Positions 53,451 through 64,000 of a DNA stretch of 64,000 nucleotides are shown in pieces. The first letter of the stretch is position 1, and each line of letters opens with the position of its first letter. The notes below the pieces were generated by a model. It was given only the letters and a program-made list of their open reading frames with translations. It was not told the origin of the DNA and ran no database searches. Origin of the DNA: Symbiodinium natans (Eukaryota; Sar; Dinophyceae; Suessiales; Symbiodiniaceae); contig CAJNDS010002716.1 of assembly GCA_905221605.1 (NCBI GenBank), positions 188,001 to 252,000 of the forward strand, in the 5' to 3' direction. The position numbers and the translations under genes were made by a program.

Positions 53451-55605
53451 CTAGTCTGTCGGAAACATTGGGTTGCTTTGATGCGCTTTAACACCGGAAA
53501 GCTCCTTGTAGTCGCTGTCCCCACACTCGTTGGAGATCCACGCGGGCAAGCCACGAGCGTCCAACTCCGTGAAGTGGGTTCGGACCTCATCCATTCGCTC
53601 CTTTGCAATGCACATCCAATTGATCAGCAAATTGTCCGACGTTCCCAAACCCTTCATCGAGGACAGCAGGGCTTCCGCCCAGACTTGGCAAGGAGGCTTC
53701 ACCAGTGCAAGCAGTGCACGCTTGTAGTCACCACTTGTGTCGCCTTCGATGGCCTTGTAAAGGTCACCGCCGTTCTTGATCTCCTTGTACTTCTCCACAA
53801 GATCCCGGCGTTGTCGCTCGGAGAGATGGACGAGCAAGGTGATGAGACCTGTGTCGTCGGTGCCCCAACCGACAATGCAATCCCGGACTGCACACGCGAG
53901 CCGTTCTGAGGGTGACCTCATCAATCCCAGCATGCAGGCCCGGAAGTTGGGAGTCATAAACATGCTCATGCCCCAGTCCCAGGTTTCATTATCGATTCTC
54001 GCAAAGAGGTCTTCGCCAAACTTCTCCTGAAACTTCTCCTTGAGAGTTTCAATCTGTTGGGGCGTCTTGCCTGCAACAATCTGAATGATTGCCTTTTCGT
54101 TGGTCCCGATTCCATCCATGGCCTTCTTCAGGTTCTCGCAGTCCTTGTCATAATCAACCGACGCCTTGGGGTGCGTGCACTTCAGCACAGCCACCAAGAT
54201 GTTCTTCAAATTTCCACTTGTCTCCGACTCAATGTGCTGAATCAGGTCTCTGTTGAACCTCAGTGGAAGCGTTGGGCTGTTCTGGGTTTGCCCTGGGCTG
54301 CGTACACATGCTAAGCCAAGAGAGCGCACGCGGAGAGACACGGATCGCATGCGTGGCAGGAAGCATCTTCTTGTACGTTTGCTTGATGACCTCTCGCTCC
54401 TGCACAAGGCATCACAAGGCCATGGCAGATGTAGAGCCTGTAGAGCCCCTCCCTAAATTTCCCCGAAAGCTGCCTTGAATGTGGAACAGATGACGATGCG
54501 AACAAGCTGGTCTTCGGAAGTTCCCCAACCAGCCATCGCACCGTGGAGAGCGGTTGCCCGACTCTCAGCCCACGGCATGGCCTCAAGAACTCGGCTTTTT
54601 GCACACGGGATCCGGAGTATAGGCCCTTAACTTGGGTCCATGTTTATATAACCCTTGTATTCACTGCATACAATAAGGCCCCAGAATTCGGGCCCCTATA
54701 AACCACGCTACGAGCCCATGGTTCAAACCTTAGACTACTCTTAGCCTAGGGCTTGGCGGGTTAGGGCTTCAGTCGCTCAAATGCACTCGCGAGCAGAGAA
54801 TGTGGAGGCCTGGAACTTCAGGACCTTCTTGTAGTTGAACGACGTCTCTGATTCGATGTGATTTACCAGCTTCCTTTCCGACAGAACTCTTGAGTACGTC
54901 CGAAACGGATCAGTTCAGCCCATGCAGCCCTGAAATCATGTCACTCAGATCATGCTGTGCGGCCTCTGGTGCGTCTTCTCGTAGAGGTTATGGATCTCGT
55001 CATAAAGGTTCTCAGGCAGGGTGCACACCTCGCGCACATTTCGAGGTACCGCAAAATCCTCTGAGAACTTCTACCAGAAGGCTGTTGGGGTAGGGAACTC
55101 AGTACTATTTTCTTCAGCCATATGGCCAAGCCCGTGAGGGTGTACTCATCGGTGCCCCAGCCGTGCATGGCATCCCAGAGCCCCTTGACCTCAAACGAAT
55201 GTGGGTTCTCAGCGCTTGGGGGCCCAATCGACCGACAGCAACTTCTACATCACTGTGAACAGACGGAACTGAGAGCTGTACGTACAGCTCGACTGGCATA
55301 TACAAGAGAGACATCATCGCATGCTTCCACCAATTGGTAAAGAAGAAGAACGTCCCCTTCTCGTTGCACTTCTTCTCCACCTCCACTACTACTGTCAGCC
55401 ACGCAGGACAGAGTCTGATGTCCACTGCACCCATCGGTGTTTACGAATGGGACTAAGAACAAAGGGCAATCGTTCAGGACCCACCGGAAAAATGCCGGCC
55501 TCTTCTTTCAAGGACGCACCATACACTGCCTCGTACAGCTGCGTGTGCCGCTTGATGGCAGTGGCAGGCATCGAAACCAGAACCTCTTTCACGGTGTCTA
55601 CCTCA
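53451..55605 (-). CDS. annexin, five repeats plus a degenerate one
   Basis: Annexins bind acidic membrane lipids through calcium sites of the GxGT ... (D/E) type. Order on the minus strand: degenerate unit VKEVLVSMPATAIKRHTQLY and KGTFFFFTNWWKHAMMSLL (55,600-55,300). Repeat 1: DAMHGWGTDEYTLTGLAI with LPENLYDEIHNLYEK and LVNHIESETSFNYKKVL (55,180-54,820). Repeat 2: LHGAMAGWGTSEDQLVRIVI with RDLIQHIESETSGNLKNIL (54,550-54,180). Repeat 3: LKKAMDGIGTNEKAIIQIV. Repeat 4: CAVRDCIVGWGTDDTGLITL with AIEGDTSGDYKRALLALV. Repeat 5: LLSSMKGLGTSDNLLINWM. The stop is at 53,451. The usual annexin core has four repeats. Repeats 3-5 lie in one 318-codon frame, whose first codons are intronic. The third-repeat ending (NETWDWGMSMFM) lacks the usual acidic-site wording, so that site may not bind calcium. 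A paralogue lies directly upstream. Confidence 0.8.
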
Positions 55606-55883
55606 GCTCACAATGGACCTCCATGACCATCAGCAAAGGTCGAGCACAACTGCGCACAATTGCTGTAAACCGGGCCGCATTGAACAGAGCATCCTTGCAG
55701 CGTTGCGCCCAGTAAACAGGGGCAATGCTGATGGTCTCCTGATCGCCGAAACAACTCGGACTTCAGACTGAGAACGCAAGGCAGTGACAAGGCACAAGAG
55801 GGAACAACATCGAACAATGACAGCAAAAGTTGCCATTCGAGACCTTCCGGCTTTTGCATAGTGTTCACTCTGAGGGGACAAGG

Positions 55884-58800
55884 CTATGTGGTCTCCTCGC
55901 TGTTGCGTCCTGCCAGCATAAGAAGGGTGTTCTTGTAATCGCCACTGGTCTCTGATTCGATCCAATCTTCGAGCATCTTGCCATTTTGCTTGTGGAAGTG
56001 CGTCCTGACCTCCATCATGTCATCCTTGGCGAGGACCATGAAGTTGATCAGCAAAGCATCTGCTGTGCCCAAGCCCTTCATGGCGCTCGTCAAGGACTCC
56101 GCCCAAACCTGCGGAGCTGGCTTCACGAGGTCGCAAAGGGCCTTCTCGTAGGCACCACTGGTGTCGGCCTTGATGTCTGCAAAGATGTCACGTCCAAACT
56201 CGGCTTTGTACTCTTTGATTAGGGCAGCCTTCTTGAAATCCTCCAGATGTACCAGGCAGGTGATGAGCCCCTCATCATCAGTGCCCCATCCTTTCATGCA
56301 GTCCCTCACAGAGTGAGCCAGCTGCTTCATGGGATGCCGGATGCACCCAATCAACCTCAAAGGCGCCAGCAAAGTGTTTTGAGCGAGGCAAAGGAGAGCT
56401 TTATGTAAGGCGAAGCCAGGCAGAGGAAGGGCAGACTCCGGGAAGAACAAGACAAAACGAGGCAAACGCGAAGCAGACCAAGGCAAAGCGAGGCAGAGCA
56501 AGGCAGGCGATGCTTCAAGGTGCCCACGAGCACTGGAAGCGTTGCTTTGCGTCTCTTTGTTTCCTTCTTCACCTCTATGGACCTCCTTAGGGCCCACTTT
56601 AGAGCCTCTATTCGCCCCTAGTAACAACTCGAACCACGACACAACAGCGTGCCCTTTGCTTGGCCTTGGTCTGCCTCCCTTGGTTTTGGTCCGGTTTGCT
56701 CTGCCTTGCTTTGCTCAACTTTGCCTTGCTCTGCTCTGCTTTGGCCTGAGCCGCTTTGACTCTCTTTGGATCCCCTGCTGATTTTGCAGATCGGTCGCGT
56801 GTCTTTGTAGTAGCCGCTGGTCTCACTCTTGACCCACTCCAGCAGATCCCTGCAAGATGTCACAGCTAAGCTGACGAGCTGTTCCACTCATGGGCACCTG
56901 CCTGTCATAGAGTTCTTTGAACTTGGCATTCACGTCCTCCATTTGCTTCGACCTTTCAAATGCACTACAATGGCCCATGTCTTCAGGCGGGGAGTCAAAG
57001 TAGAGAAGAGTTTGCAGGTCCAGGTTGATGGGCTGGAAATTCGGACTAGACTTTGATCTGTGAACTTGTGCACTCTGAGCCAGTCACGTCTTGTTGCAAA
57101 TCATACGGGTAAGGGTCATCTCATCAGTTCCCCATCCTTCCATAGCCTGACAACATGATGGGACATGCCTCTGAAAGGCCTTCGAGGGCGCGAGCCTCTT
57201 TCATGGCCGCGCAGTCCGCTTCTAGATCAAAAGCCGCTTCTTCCGCCTGCATTTCACGATTTCACACTGCATCTAGGAAACGCGTGCTATCATGCACGCG
57301 CTGTCGACCTAACAGAATCCTAGGAACATGGCTCAAAGGTGCACCCCCTTTGGCTGTAGGGTTGCGCGTAGTGTTCTTAAGCGGCTGAACCGGGGGTTGA
57401 AGGAGATGTGGAGGACGGGCAGAAGGCAGGGAAGTGGCGCGGGGGGGTAGGGTCCGGGGATACCTGATCCTCTTGCGACGACTGAGAAGATCTAATGAGG
57501 ACTCGTCAACAGCAGGGGGAACCCCCGACACCGAGCCTCCAGCATCACAAGCAATGCTTTCTGAAAGTCCCCCGATGTCTCGGACTTAATGTGCTCGAGC
57601 AAATCTCGGTTGTACATGCGCTGATAGGCTTCTTTGACCTCCCTGCGCTCGCCAAAGTTCAGCTGGCAAATAACTCGGATCAGCTGATCTTCAGCCGTTC
57701 CCAAGCCGACCATGGCCTTGTTTAAGATTTTGGCACGACAATCCTCGGGGGCCATTGCCTGCCACGTCATCACCTGGAAGGCGAAAAAGGGATGCCACAT
57801 GATGCCAAATGATGCCACATGATGCCAAATGATGCCAACAGAGCGTAACATCACAGAACAGTTCGCACACTCAGAAGTCCCTCAACCCTGTCACAAGTAT
57901 GCGCCGCCGCATGGAGTATTCGACCTCCTGCCGTTCTGATTACTTGGGCAGCAGTTCGCTGGGGCTCCTGGGTTTTCGTGCCGCCCTCAGCAGTAGGTGT
58001 GTGTGTGTGTGCGAGTTTCCAGGGAGGTTCCTAGGGATGTTGACCTGAGGAACCAGCTTTGTGCAAAATGTGTAGACCTCCTGACTTTGGCACACTTGAG
58101 GGGGCGAGCACAAGCTCACAAGCTCGCGTTGTGTTGGCAGAAGCATGGAGGGGGGGCGGCGAGGGGTGGGGGGTTGGGGGGGGCAGGAGGGGGCGGTCCG
58201 ACTAAAATGATTCAGCGATCTTGGACTATCACTATCTTGCTGCCTCTCCTTTCAGCCTGCTTCGGCCTCCGCTTGCCGGTGTTTGTGAGACAACCCCTCC
58301 CTGATGTCACGGCTCTTAACACGAGGTTCGCAAGGAAGTGGTAACTTGGTGCTAGCATCTGCAAGTGTAGAATACGAGACAACGAGCACAATAGGTGGAA
58401 GACTTCATTTTACTCCGGTTGCACCAATCAAACTGATCACGTTTGCCACGCAGAAGTGTCTTGCCTTCTTGTAGCTGAAGGAGGTTTCGCTCTCGATATG
58501 TTCCAGGAGGCCTTTCCCGACCGTCTCGTAATACTTCAGGAAGATGGGAATGCGCAGCCGCTCTGGAATGGTGCAAACCAGGGCCGTCAAGGAATTCTCG
58601 TCAGTGCCCCAGCCCTTCATCGCATCGTTCAGGCAGCGGACCCAAAGGTCAACTTCCGGTTCCAGCAAGGCCTTCATGCAATTCTTCCAGTTTCCTGAAA
58701 AGAACCAGCCATCCGACCTTGGAGCTCAAACCTCCCTGAACCAAGGCACAAGCAGAACTGAGCATCGCACTCAGCTGCTGCTTTTTCCACAATCCTCTCG

Positions 58801-60576
58801 CTGACACTTCCTGGCGCATACACGCCTTCACACACACACACATGCCTTTCCTACATCCTTCTCTTCCTTCCTCGCCTTCCTCTCTACTCACCGCAGAAAA
58901 ACCCAGAAAGGTCCTGCTTTGAGGTTCTCTGCATACTGACCCACCATGCCTTGGACGGTCATGCCATCGATGGTGCCCAGGACCTGCACACATGCACAGC
59001 ACATCCAGCATACGGCATAAGGACCACTTTAACCTTTACAGTGCGAAGACTTCAACGCCTCAACGAGACACGACTCTTCGTGCAAAGCATCGTAGCATCT
59101 CTGCGCGACATTTCCTTACATGGGCTTGAATCGTGGTACGTGCCACAGCTGAAAATTCTGATAAACATTGCCTGAAATTGGACCCGAGTTTCCCAGCACC
59201 TCGGCATGGTTGAGTTCTTCTTCGGACATGCCGCCACCATCGGCCCAGGCTGCAAAGGTTTGAAAAGGAATGTTTCCTGTGTGGGCCTCAGAAAACAAAA
59301 AATGCAAAGGCAGCATGCGCTTTGCTGTCATTGCTTCCTGGCTCCCCTCTATGGGATGGGTCTAACGCAACCAGATGTGGTGTGTGTACATGTGTGTGTG
59401 TTCAGCACGAGGAGCAGGATCCGCCTTGACCATGATCTCCTCTATTTCCTCTACGCTTGGCTCCGCGCCTCTGACAAGCGTCACCATCATGTCAATCTCG
59501 CTCTTGCTGATTGTCCCGTTGCCATCAAGATCAAAGGCTTGGAACTGGAATTTCCGGGCAACCTCCGTGGTGGACGAGTCCAGTACCGCCTTTTTGAGAA
59601 CAGTCAGGGTCTGCGGCTCCCGTCGCTGCCATCGCTTGGCATACAAGTTGCTGTCCTCGAAGTACCTGTACTCGACGTAGTTGTGTAACCATGTTTGCAG
59701 GTACACGGTGTCACGGTGTCTCATTTCCATGGGCCGACCTTGCTTGAAGAACCCAAAAAGCTGTCCAGAGGAGTTCTCATCCTTATCCGCCAAGCATAGC
59801 GGTTTGGTGTCAGTAGCTCCTTCTAAGTACTTCCCCGTGTCCACATGCTCGAAGAAGATATCATCACCATCTTGGCAAACAGCATTGGTTCCATCTTTTC
59901 GCCAAACACGAAAGATGCACGAGCCTTTCAGCTCCTTGTCCTCAGCTGCCACAGTCCCATCTTCTTTGCCTTCGATGGCGGCCTCCGAATACGTAAAAAC
60001 CAGGTATATATGATCGCCGCCCTTGATTTGTGGCGGGACTGCTGCGGTGTCGAAGCGTACGAAAGGCAAGAATCCAGGGCCTTTAGGCCGAACGGGATCA
60101 CCTGAGGGCTTCACAGCACGGCCCCATGTTACGGAAGCACCCCGTTCAACATCCTTCAACATCCTTCAACATCCTTCAACATCCTTCAACATCCTGCAAC
60201 ATCCTTCAACATGCACGAATGCAACGGCACGCAACGGCACGGAACGTGAAACATCCACGGAGGAATGTACTTCCAAGCTACCCGGCAGGAGAGAAAATCA
60301 AGGGAAACTTTGTATGCTGTGTTGTGTGTGTATGTCGGGAGCTACTCACTCACCTTCACGTGTTCGGAAAGCTTGCTGCGCCACAGTGAAGCCAGCGCCA
60401 CCCGATACCTTGACTTCCTCGTGCTTAGCTCCCACGTTGGCTTTTGGATCTTCTGGAGCTTGATGAGGAACGTACGGGGGATCCTTAGAAGCAACAAACC
60501 CAACGGACCCAACAGAATTTGCAGCAAGCAGCCAAGACAAGACTGGGCCGAGTACGGAGGATGCCCCGCAGCCCAT
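55884..60576 (-). CDS. N-myristoylation-signal EF-hand annexin, five repeats
   Basis: The first exon starts MGCGASSVLG at 60,576, an MGCxxS-type N-myristoylation/palmitoylation signal, and ends VSGGAGFTVAQQAFRTRE before a GTGAGTGAG donor (60,355). Exon 2 (60,162-59,362 frame) has beta-rich sequence with FFEHVDTGKYLEGATDTKPL and LFGFFKQGR, perhaps a beta-trefoil. It then has a textbook EF-hand loop DLDGNGTISKSE (frame residues 211-222) and SVEEIEEIMVKAD. ADGGGMSEEELNHAE (59,245-59,200) is a weaker second hand. Then come a degenerate annexin unit IDGMTVQGMVGQYAENL, KAGPFWVFL and GNWKNCMKALL (58,965-58,670) and five repeats: MKGWGTDENSLTALVC; MVGLGTAEDQLIRVIC; MEGWGTDEMTLTRMIC with DLLEWVKSETSGYY; MKGWGTDDEGLITCLV; and MKGLGTADALLINFMV, ending with a stop at 55,884. 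GxGT and the downstream acidic residue are kept in most repeats. It is likely a membrane-anchored calcium effector. Confidence 0.8.
60147..60212. repeat. 10-bp repeat TTCAACATCC, seven units
   Basis: Seven head-to-tail TTCAACATCC units (one with G) lie at the intron 1 acceptor of the EF-hand annexin gene. The exact acceptor could fall in any unit. Confidence 0.95.
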
Positions 60577-61099
60577 TCTTGCGAAGACAGAGCAGACCCC
60601 AGAGAGCGATTCTCTTGATCCACAGCTGCTGTTTCATGGTGGGTCCAGGCATGATAAATGCCGATGCCCTACTACGCCACTACGCAGTGCTGGCACGAAT
60701 GCACTGTACACTGTCCGCATGCCAAACTGCACACACCTCGCAGCAGGACTCAGCGTTTTTGTTTCCAGCGAGAGAGGGAAGCGATGCATGCGCAGGTCGG
60801 CTAACATCTTTGGATAGCTTTGGCATGGTGAAACATGTGAAAGGAGTGATCTGGACACATGGTGCTACAGCAGCTTACAGCTACATTGAAAAAAATAACG
60901 GCATTCCTCGACATACTTTTCTCAAGGCTCCCGCGACTCAAGACCTGGAGAAGCCGGAGCAGCAGCCCGAATAGGACAGCGCCACGTCAGAACCTACATG
61001 AATGCAAACGCGAGTTCCGCGACCCTGCCACACAACATCACATAACCAACACTGCCTATTCCTGAAGTGATGTATTGCGGGACTGACCTGAGCGACATC

Positions 61100-62600
61100 A
61101 TCTACATCCGGCTCATGCACTGACAACAGCCATGGCATCAAGTCGTGCAGGGCTCATCTCCAGTTGTCCAGCTAAGCGCATGACAGCTGAAGACTTTCCA
61201 ACCCATAGGCGTCCGAGCATGCCTCATCAGCTCGCGGCAATCGAAGCCTTGGCATCTGCTTCGGAATCGACTTAGAAGAGTCTTCACAAGAAGCAATCGA
61301 ATCCATATTGGGTCGGTGCCGTCAAGGAGATTGCAGAAGGGATTGATCGGGTCCTCATTTGGAAAGATGCTCCGCAAGCATCTGGGAAGCTACATGAGAT
61401 CAAATGAGCTAAGAAATGCTAAGAACCGCTCCATGAGTAGAGGCCTCTGCCCAAGCAGGGGCTTCCAGATATCTCCAGTGCCGTAAAAAGACGACGTCTC
61501 TGTGTCTTCCCACAACTCCTGTCGCATAATCCACACACAACTGCATCCGATTGCATCCGGGCTTGAGCTGGTTAAGGGGCAGAGCGATCAAGGAACAGAT
61601 TGGCGGCGCCTTGACCACATGCAGATCTGCGAGACTTTGCAAGACTGATGCCACCACTCGTGCTCGATCGATCTGGAGCCTCCATCTGCTACTACGCAGC
61701 ACCAGCAGCCTGAACTTGCAAACATGCTCAAAGACATTCAAAGACATTCAAAGACTCGCCGAGCACATCTGTAAGCGTGAGGCTGCACAAGCCACCGTGC
61801 CGGTCGCACCAGTGCCTGCATGGTGACACCCTCGCAGAAACTTGTGGCAGGAAATGGCAGCGAACTGCTAAGCAACGTACACTGGACCAAGGTTGCAGGG
61901 ACACCCACCGCAGCATCAAATTCATAATGGCCTGCAGACTCAGGCCGCAATGCCCCCTTGTGCAACCACAAACAGCCACAAAACCCTACGGGAGGAGCGC
62001 CTTCGCATCCGCACTTTGCCCTGCCATGAGCTCGTTCCGCTCGCAGACCATAGCAGGATAGAAGTAAAAGCGCTCGGCCGGATGCGAATCCCGAAGACAC
62101 CTGAAACTTCATGTTTCTTCTACTAACGAAAATGACACGCGCGGCGTGATGATCATCATGACAGATTATGAAGCTGTAGCATAAGATACTGGATCCCCAC
62201 GAAAACTGCACACGGGGTACTCCATCAGGTGTGCACGGTTCTTGAAGATGGGCGACAAGAAGACCTTCCACACGGTCGATGGCATCTTGCAGTGTGGCTT
62301 CATATGCTACCCCATGATGTTGACACTTGATATACCTATTCCTGTCCAGACGTGTCCACTTAGCCTCTATTGGGGCTTCTCCATGTTCTGAGCAGAGATC
62401 GAAGCGTACACGATCTTTGACTGCCTGGAGCGGATACAGGAGCAACAGCTCAGAGCTCTTCACAGATGCGCCTCACTGCGCCTCGACATTCACTGCTTTG
62501 TGGGCCAGCTGCACCTGCAGCTGCAGAACCTCCCAGGTGCTAGGATCCATCAGGCGGCCTGCTATCTCCAAGGAATTTTGCTGGAAGTATCTGGATATCA
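61100..62600 (-). CDS. unassigned gene, partial exons
   Basis: Coding-like minus-strand pieces: NSLEIAGRLMDPSTWEVLQL with QVQLAHKAVNVEAQ (62,580-62,485); and SSELLLLYPLQAVKDRVRFD with LCSEHGEAPIEAKWTRLDRN, HGVAYEATLQDAIDRVEGLL and AHLQEPCTPDGVP (62,463-62,215). Further exons probably follow toward 61,100 but I cannot fix them. No domain is recognised. Charged, amphipathic helices suggest a soluble protein. Confidence 0.35.
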
Positions 62601-64000
62601 TTGATATCATGTATCTTCATGCAATCACTGCCATGTTCGGGAAAAGGCTATGAGCAGAACCGAAGTCAGAGTCTCCACGATGTGCGGCAGCCACTGCGAA
62701 AAGTTGTTGAACGGCAACTGCCTGTGAAGTTCTGTGGCCTATGCCGACTGCCTACTCTGCCTACTGTCTCAAAGAGCACAGGCTGCCTGACAAATACAAC
62801 AATCTCGGCACCATGGCTAGGATGAAGCCCATGGCCGGCAGGGCCTACGGGCGTCACCGAGAGGCACAGGCAATTCTCAGCCTAATGGTGGCTACATGAA
62901 GCTACATGAAGCTATACAATAGCTACACATTGCATCAGCACACCTCCAACAACGACGCGATCAACGGCCAGGAAAGACACCTTTTACAAGATGTTAGCTG
63001 TTAGGAGGCAGCTGACACTTGCACTGCCGGCAAAGGCTCATGCTGCGACCTCTTGCAGCTCAGAACGAATGACCTCCAGCGCAGCCATGAAAGCCTGCAG
63101 TCACACGCTCGATCATGCTTGCATGCCCTGGCAGCTAGCTGTTCACGTAGAGACTCGAATCTTCCCTGACATTCCGCTTTCTCGCCTGGGAGGCCTCTTG
63201 ACCAAGGGTGCCGTGCTCTAGGTCACGGAGGTCCTGTAACGAAGCAACGTGAAGCAGATTGTCGGTGAGGTTTCGTTGGCTCCTTCTCCGTCAGCGCTGC
63301 ATGAAATGCCCCGGCCTCTTGAAAAATGACTAAGATGGGCATCGACATTAAATTTAACGCTGATTCAGAATTCATCATGCATCGTTGTGAATGCATATTT
63401 CTGCTCCATTTTGCATTCCAGGCGCCTCCACTTGGGCTGTTGGCTTTGTACGTGTGGCTGGAGGCCTGGGACCAAACCAAATCCCGAATCCCAGCTCTGA
63501 CGTTTGCGCTGAAAATTTAACCAGATTCTGCTACTTCTGCCAGATGAAGAAGGTCTGGGGCACAAACAGCACTGAAACAGCATCTGGCCCCAAAACCTGA
63601 CAGGAATGCCGCACCCTGCATTGCGATCAGTCTTGGCAGCCTGCTGATCCTGGGTTGCACGAACAGCACGGAAACCCCTACCTTTTGAAAGCACGGAGAA
63701 CGGTCATCTGGAACGTTTTTGTGGGTGGGCGCAGGATCTGCGCTTCGAGTCCCTTGTGGGGCTGCAGGGATTCCCGGACAACCCAGCAAGGGACGAGCAT
63801 TGATTACCGGTGGCCGTTTCCACACTTTTCGATCTGGCGGCTACCCGCAGCGCAAGCATCCCCCTTGGGAATGACCAGGAAGGTCTTGCCCTTCATTTGA
63901 TGCAATTCAATACAGAAAAACCAGTACGAAATGGACAACCAAGGCTTTGCGCAAGGGACGAGCAAACCTATACACGCCTGGTCAAAAACAACACGTTTTG
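62600..64000. other. no recognised gene
   Basis: Frames up to 109 codons on the minus strand (63,365-63,694) have no domain resemblance. It may hold upstream exons of the preceding locus or intergenic DNA to the window edge. Confidence 0.3.

Noticed and set aside
1-64000. tRNA, rRNA and bacterial-style operon or ribosome-binding-site signals
   Set aside because: I saw no cloverleaf or rRNA-like block and the split genes rule out bacterial organisation; a covariance-model search would be needed to exclude small RNAs.

Overview
The window looks like nuclear DNA of a dinoflagellate alga. Four lines of evidence support this. Most genes are cut into many short exons. Every gene I could identify from 15.5 to 60.6 kb lies on the minus strand in one long unidirectional cluster. 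TTTAGGG telomere-like motifs occur between genes. A decayed copy of a dinoflagellate-type mitochondrial cytochrome b gene is embedded at 27.1-28.2 kb. I cannot name the genus. Exon edges below are approximate because they come from reading frames and visible splice signals, without transcripts.

Left part (1-14 kb): a graveyard of mobile elements, partly AT-rich and dense in tandem repeats. It holds broken remains of an OTU-type cysteine protease, a RecB-family (PD-(D/E)XK) nuclease, a Merlin/IS1016-like DDE transposase, two reverse transcriptase relics and a Helitron-type helicase. These lie among repeat arrays with units of about 14, 20, 46 and 70 bp. Nothing here looks like an intact gene.

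Middle part (15.5-46 kb), all minus strand: an ERCC6-like SNF2 helicase (15.5-21.5 kb); an unassigned multi-exon locus (22-26 kb); the cytochrome b insertion (27.1-28.2 kb, plus strand); and a single-exon membrane protein with a hedgehog-type Hint domain whose catalytic cysteine is replaced by asparagine (29.0-30.8 kb). Next come a probable helical-repeat protein (30.8-31.8 kb) and a 3,4-dihydroxy-2-butanone-4-phosphate synthase (riboflavin pathway) whose two ends lie 7 kb apart. Between those ends sit an HNH-endonuclease ORF and a CS-domain ORF. A BASS-family sodium/organic-anion transporter follows (44.9-46.1 kb).

Right part (46-64 kb): weakly coding sequence, a 1.4 kb polypyrimidine block (49.8-51.2 kb) next to telomere-like repeats, and then a calcium-signalling cluster. 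This cluster has an EF-hand protein (52.5-53.4 kb), a five-repeat annexin (53.5-55.6 kb) and its tandem relative (55.9-60.6 kb). That relative starts with a putative N-myristoylation signal and carries an EF-hand before its annexin repeats. The EF-hand-annexin architecture and the Cys-to-Asn Hint protein are the most notable finds.
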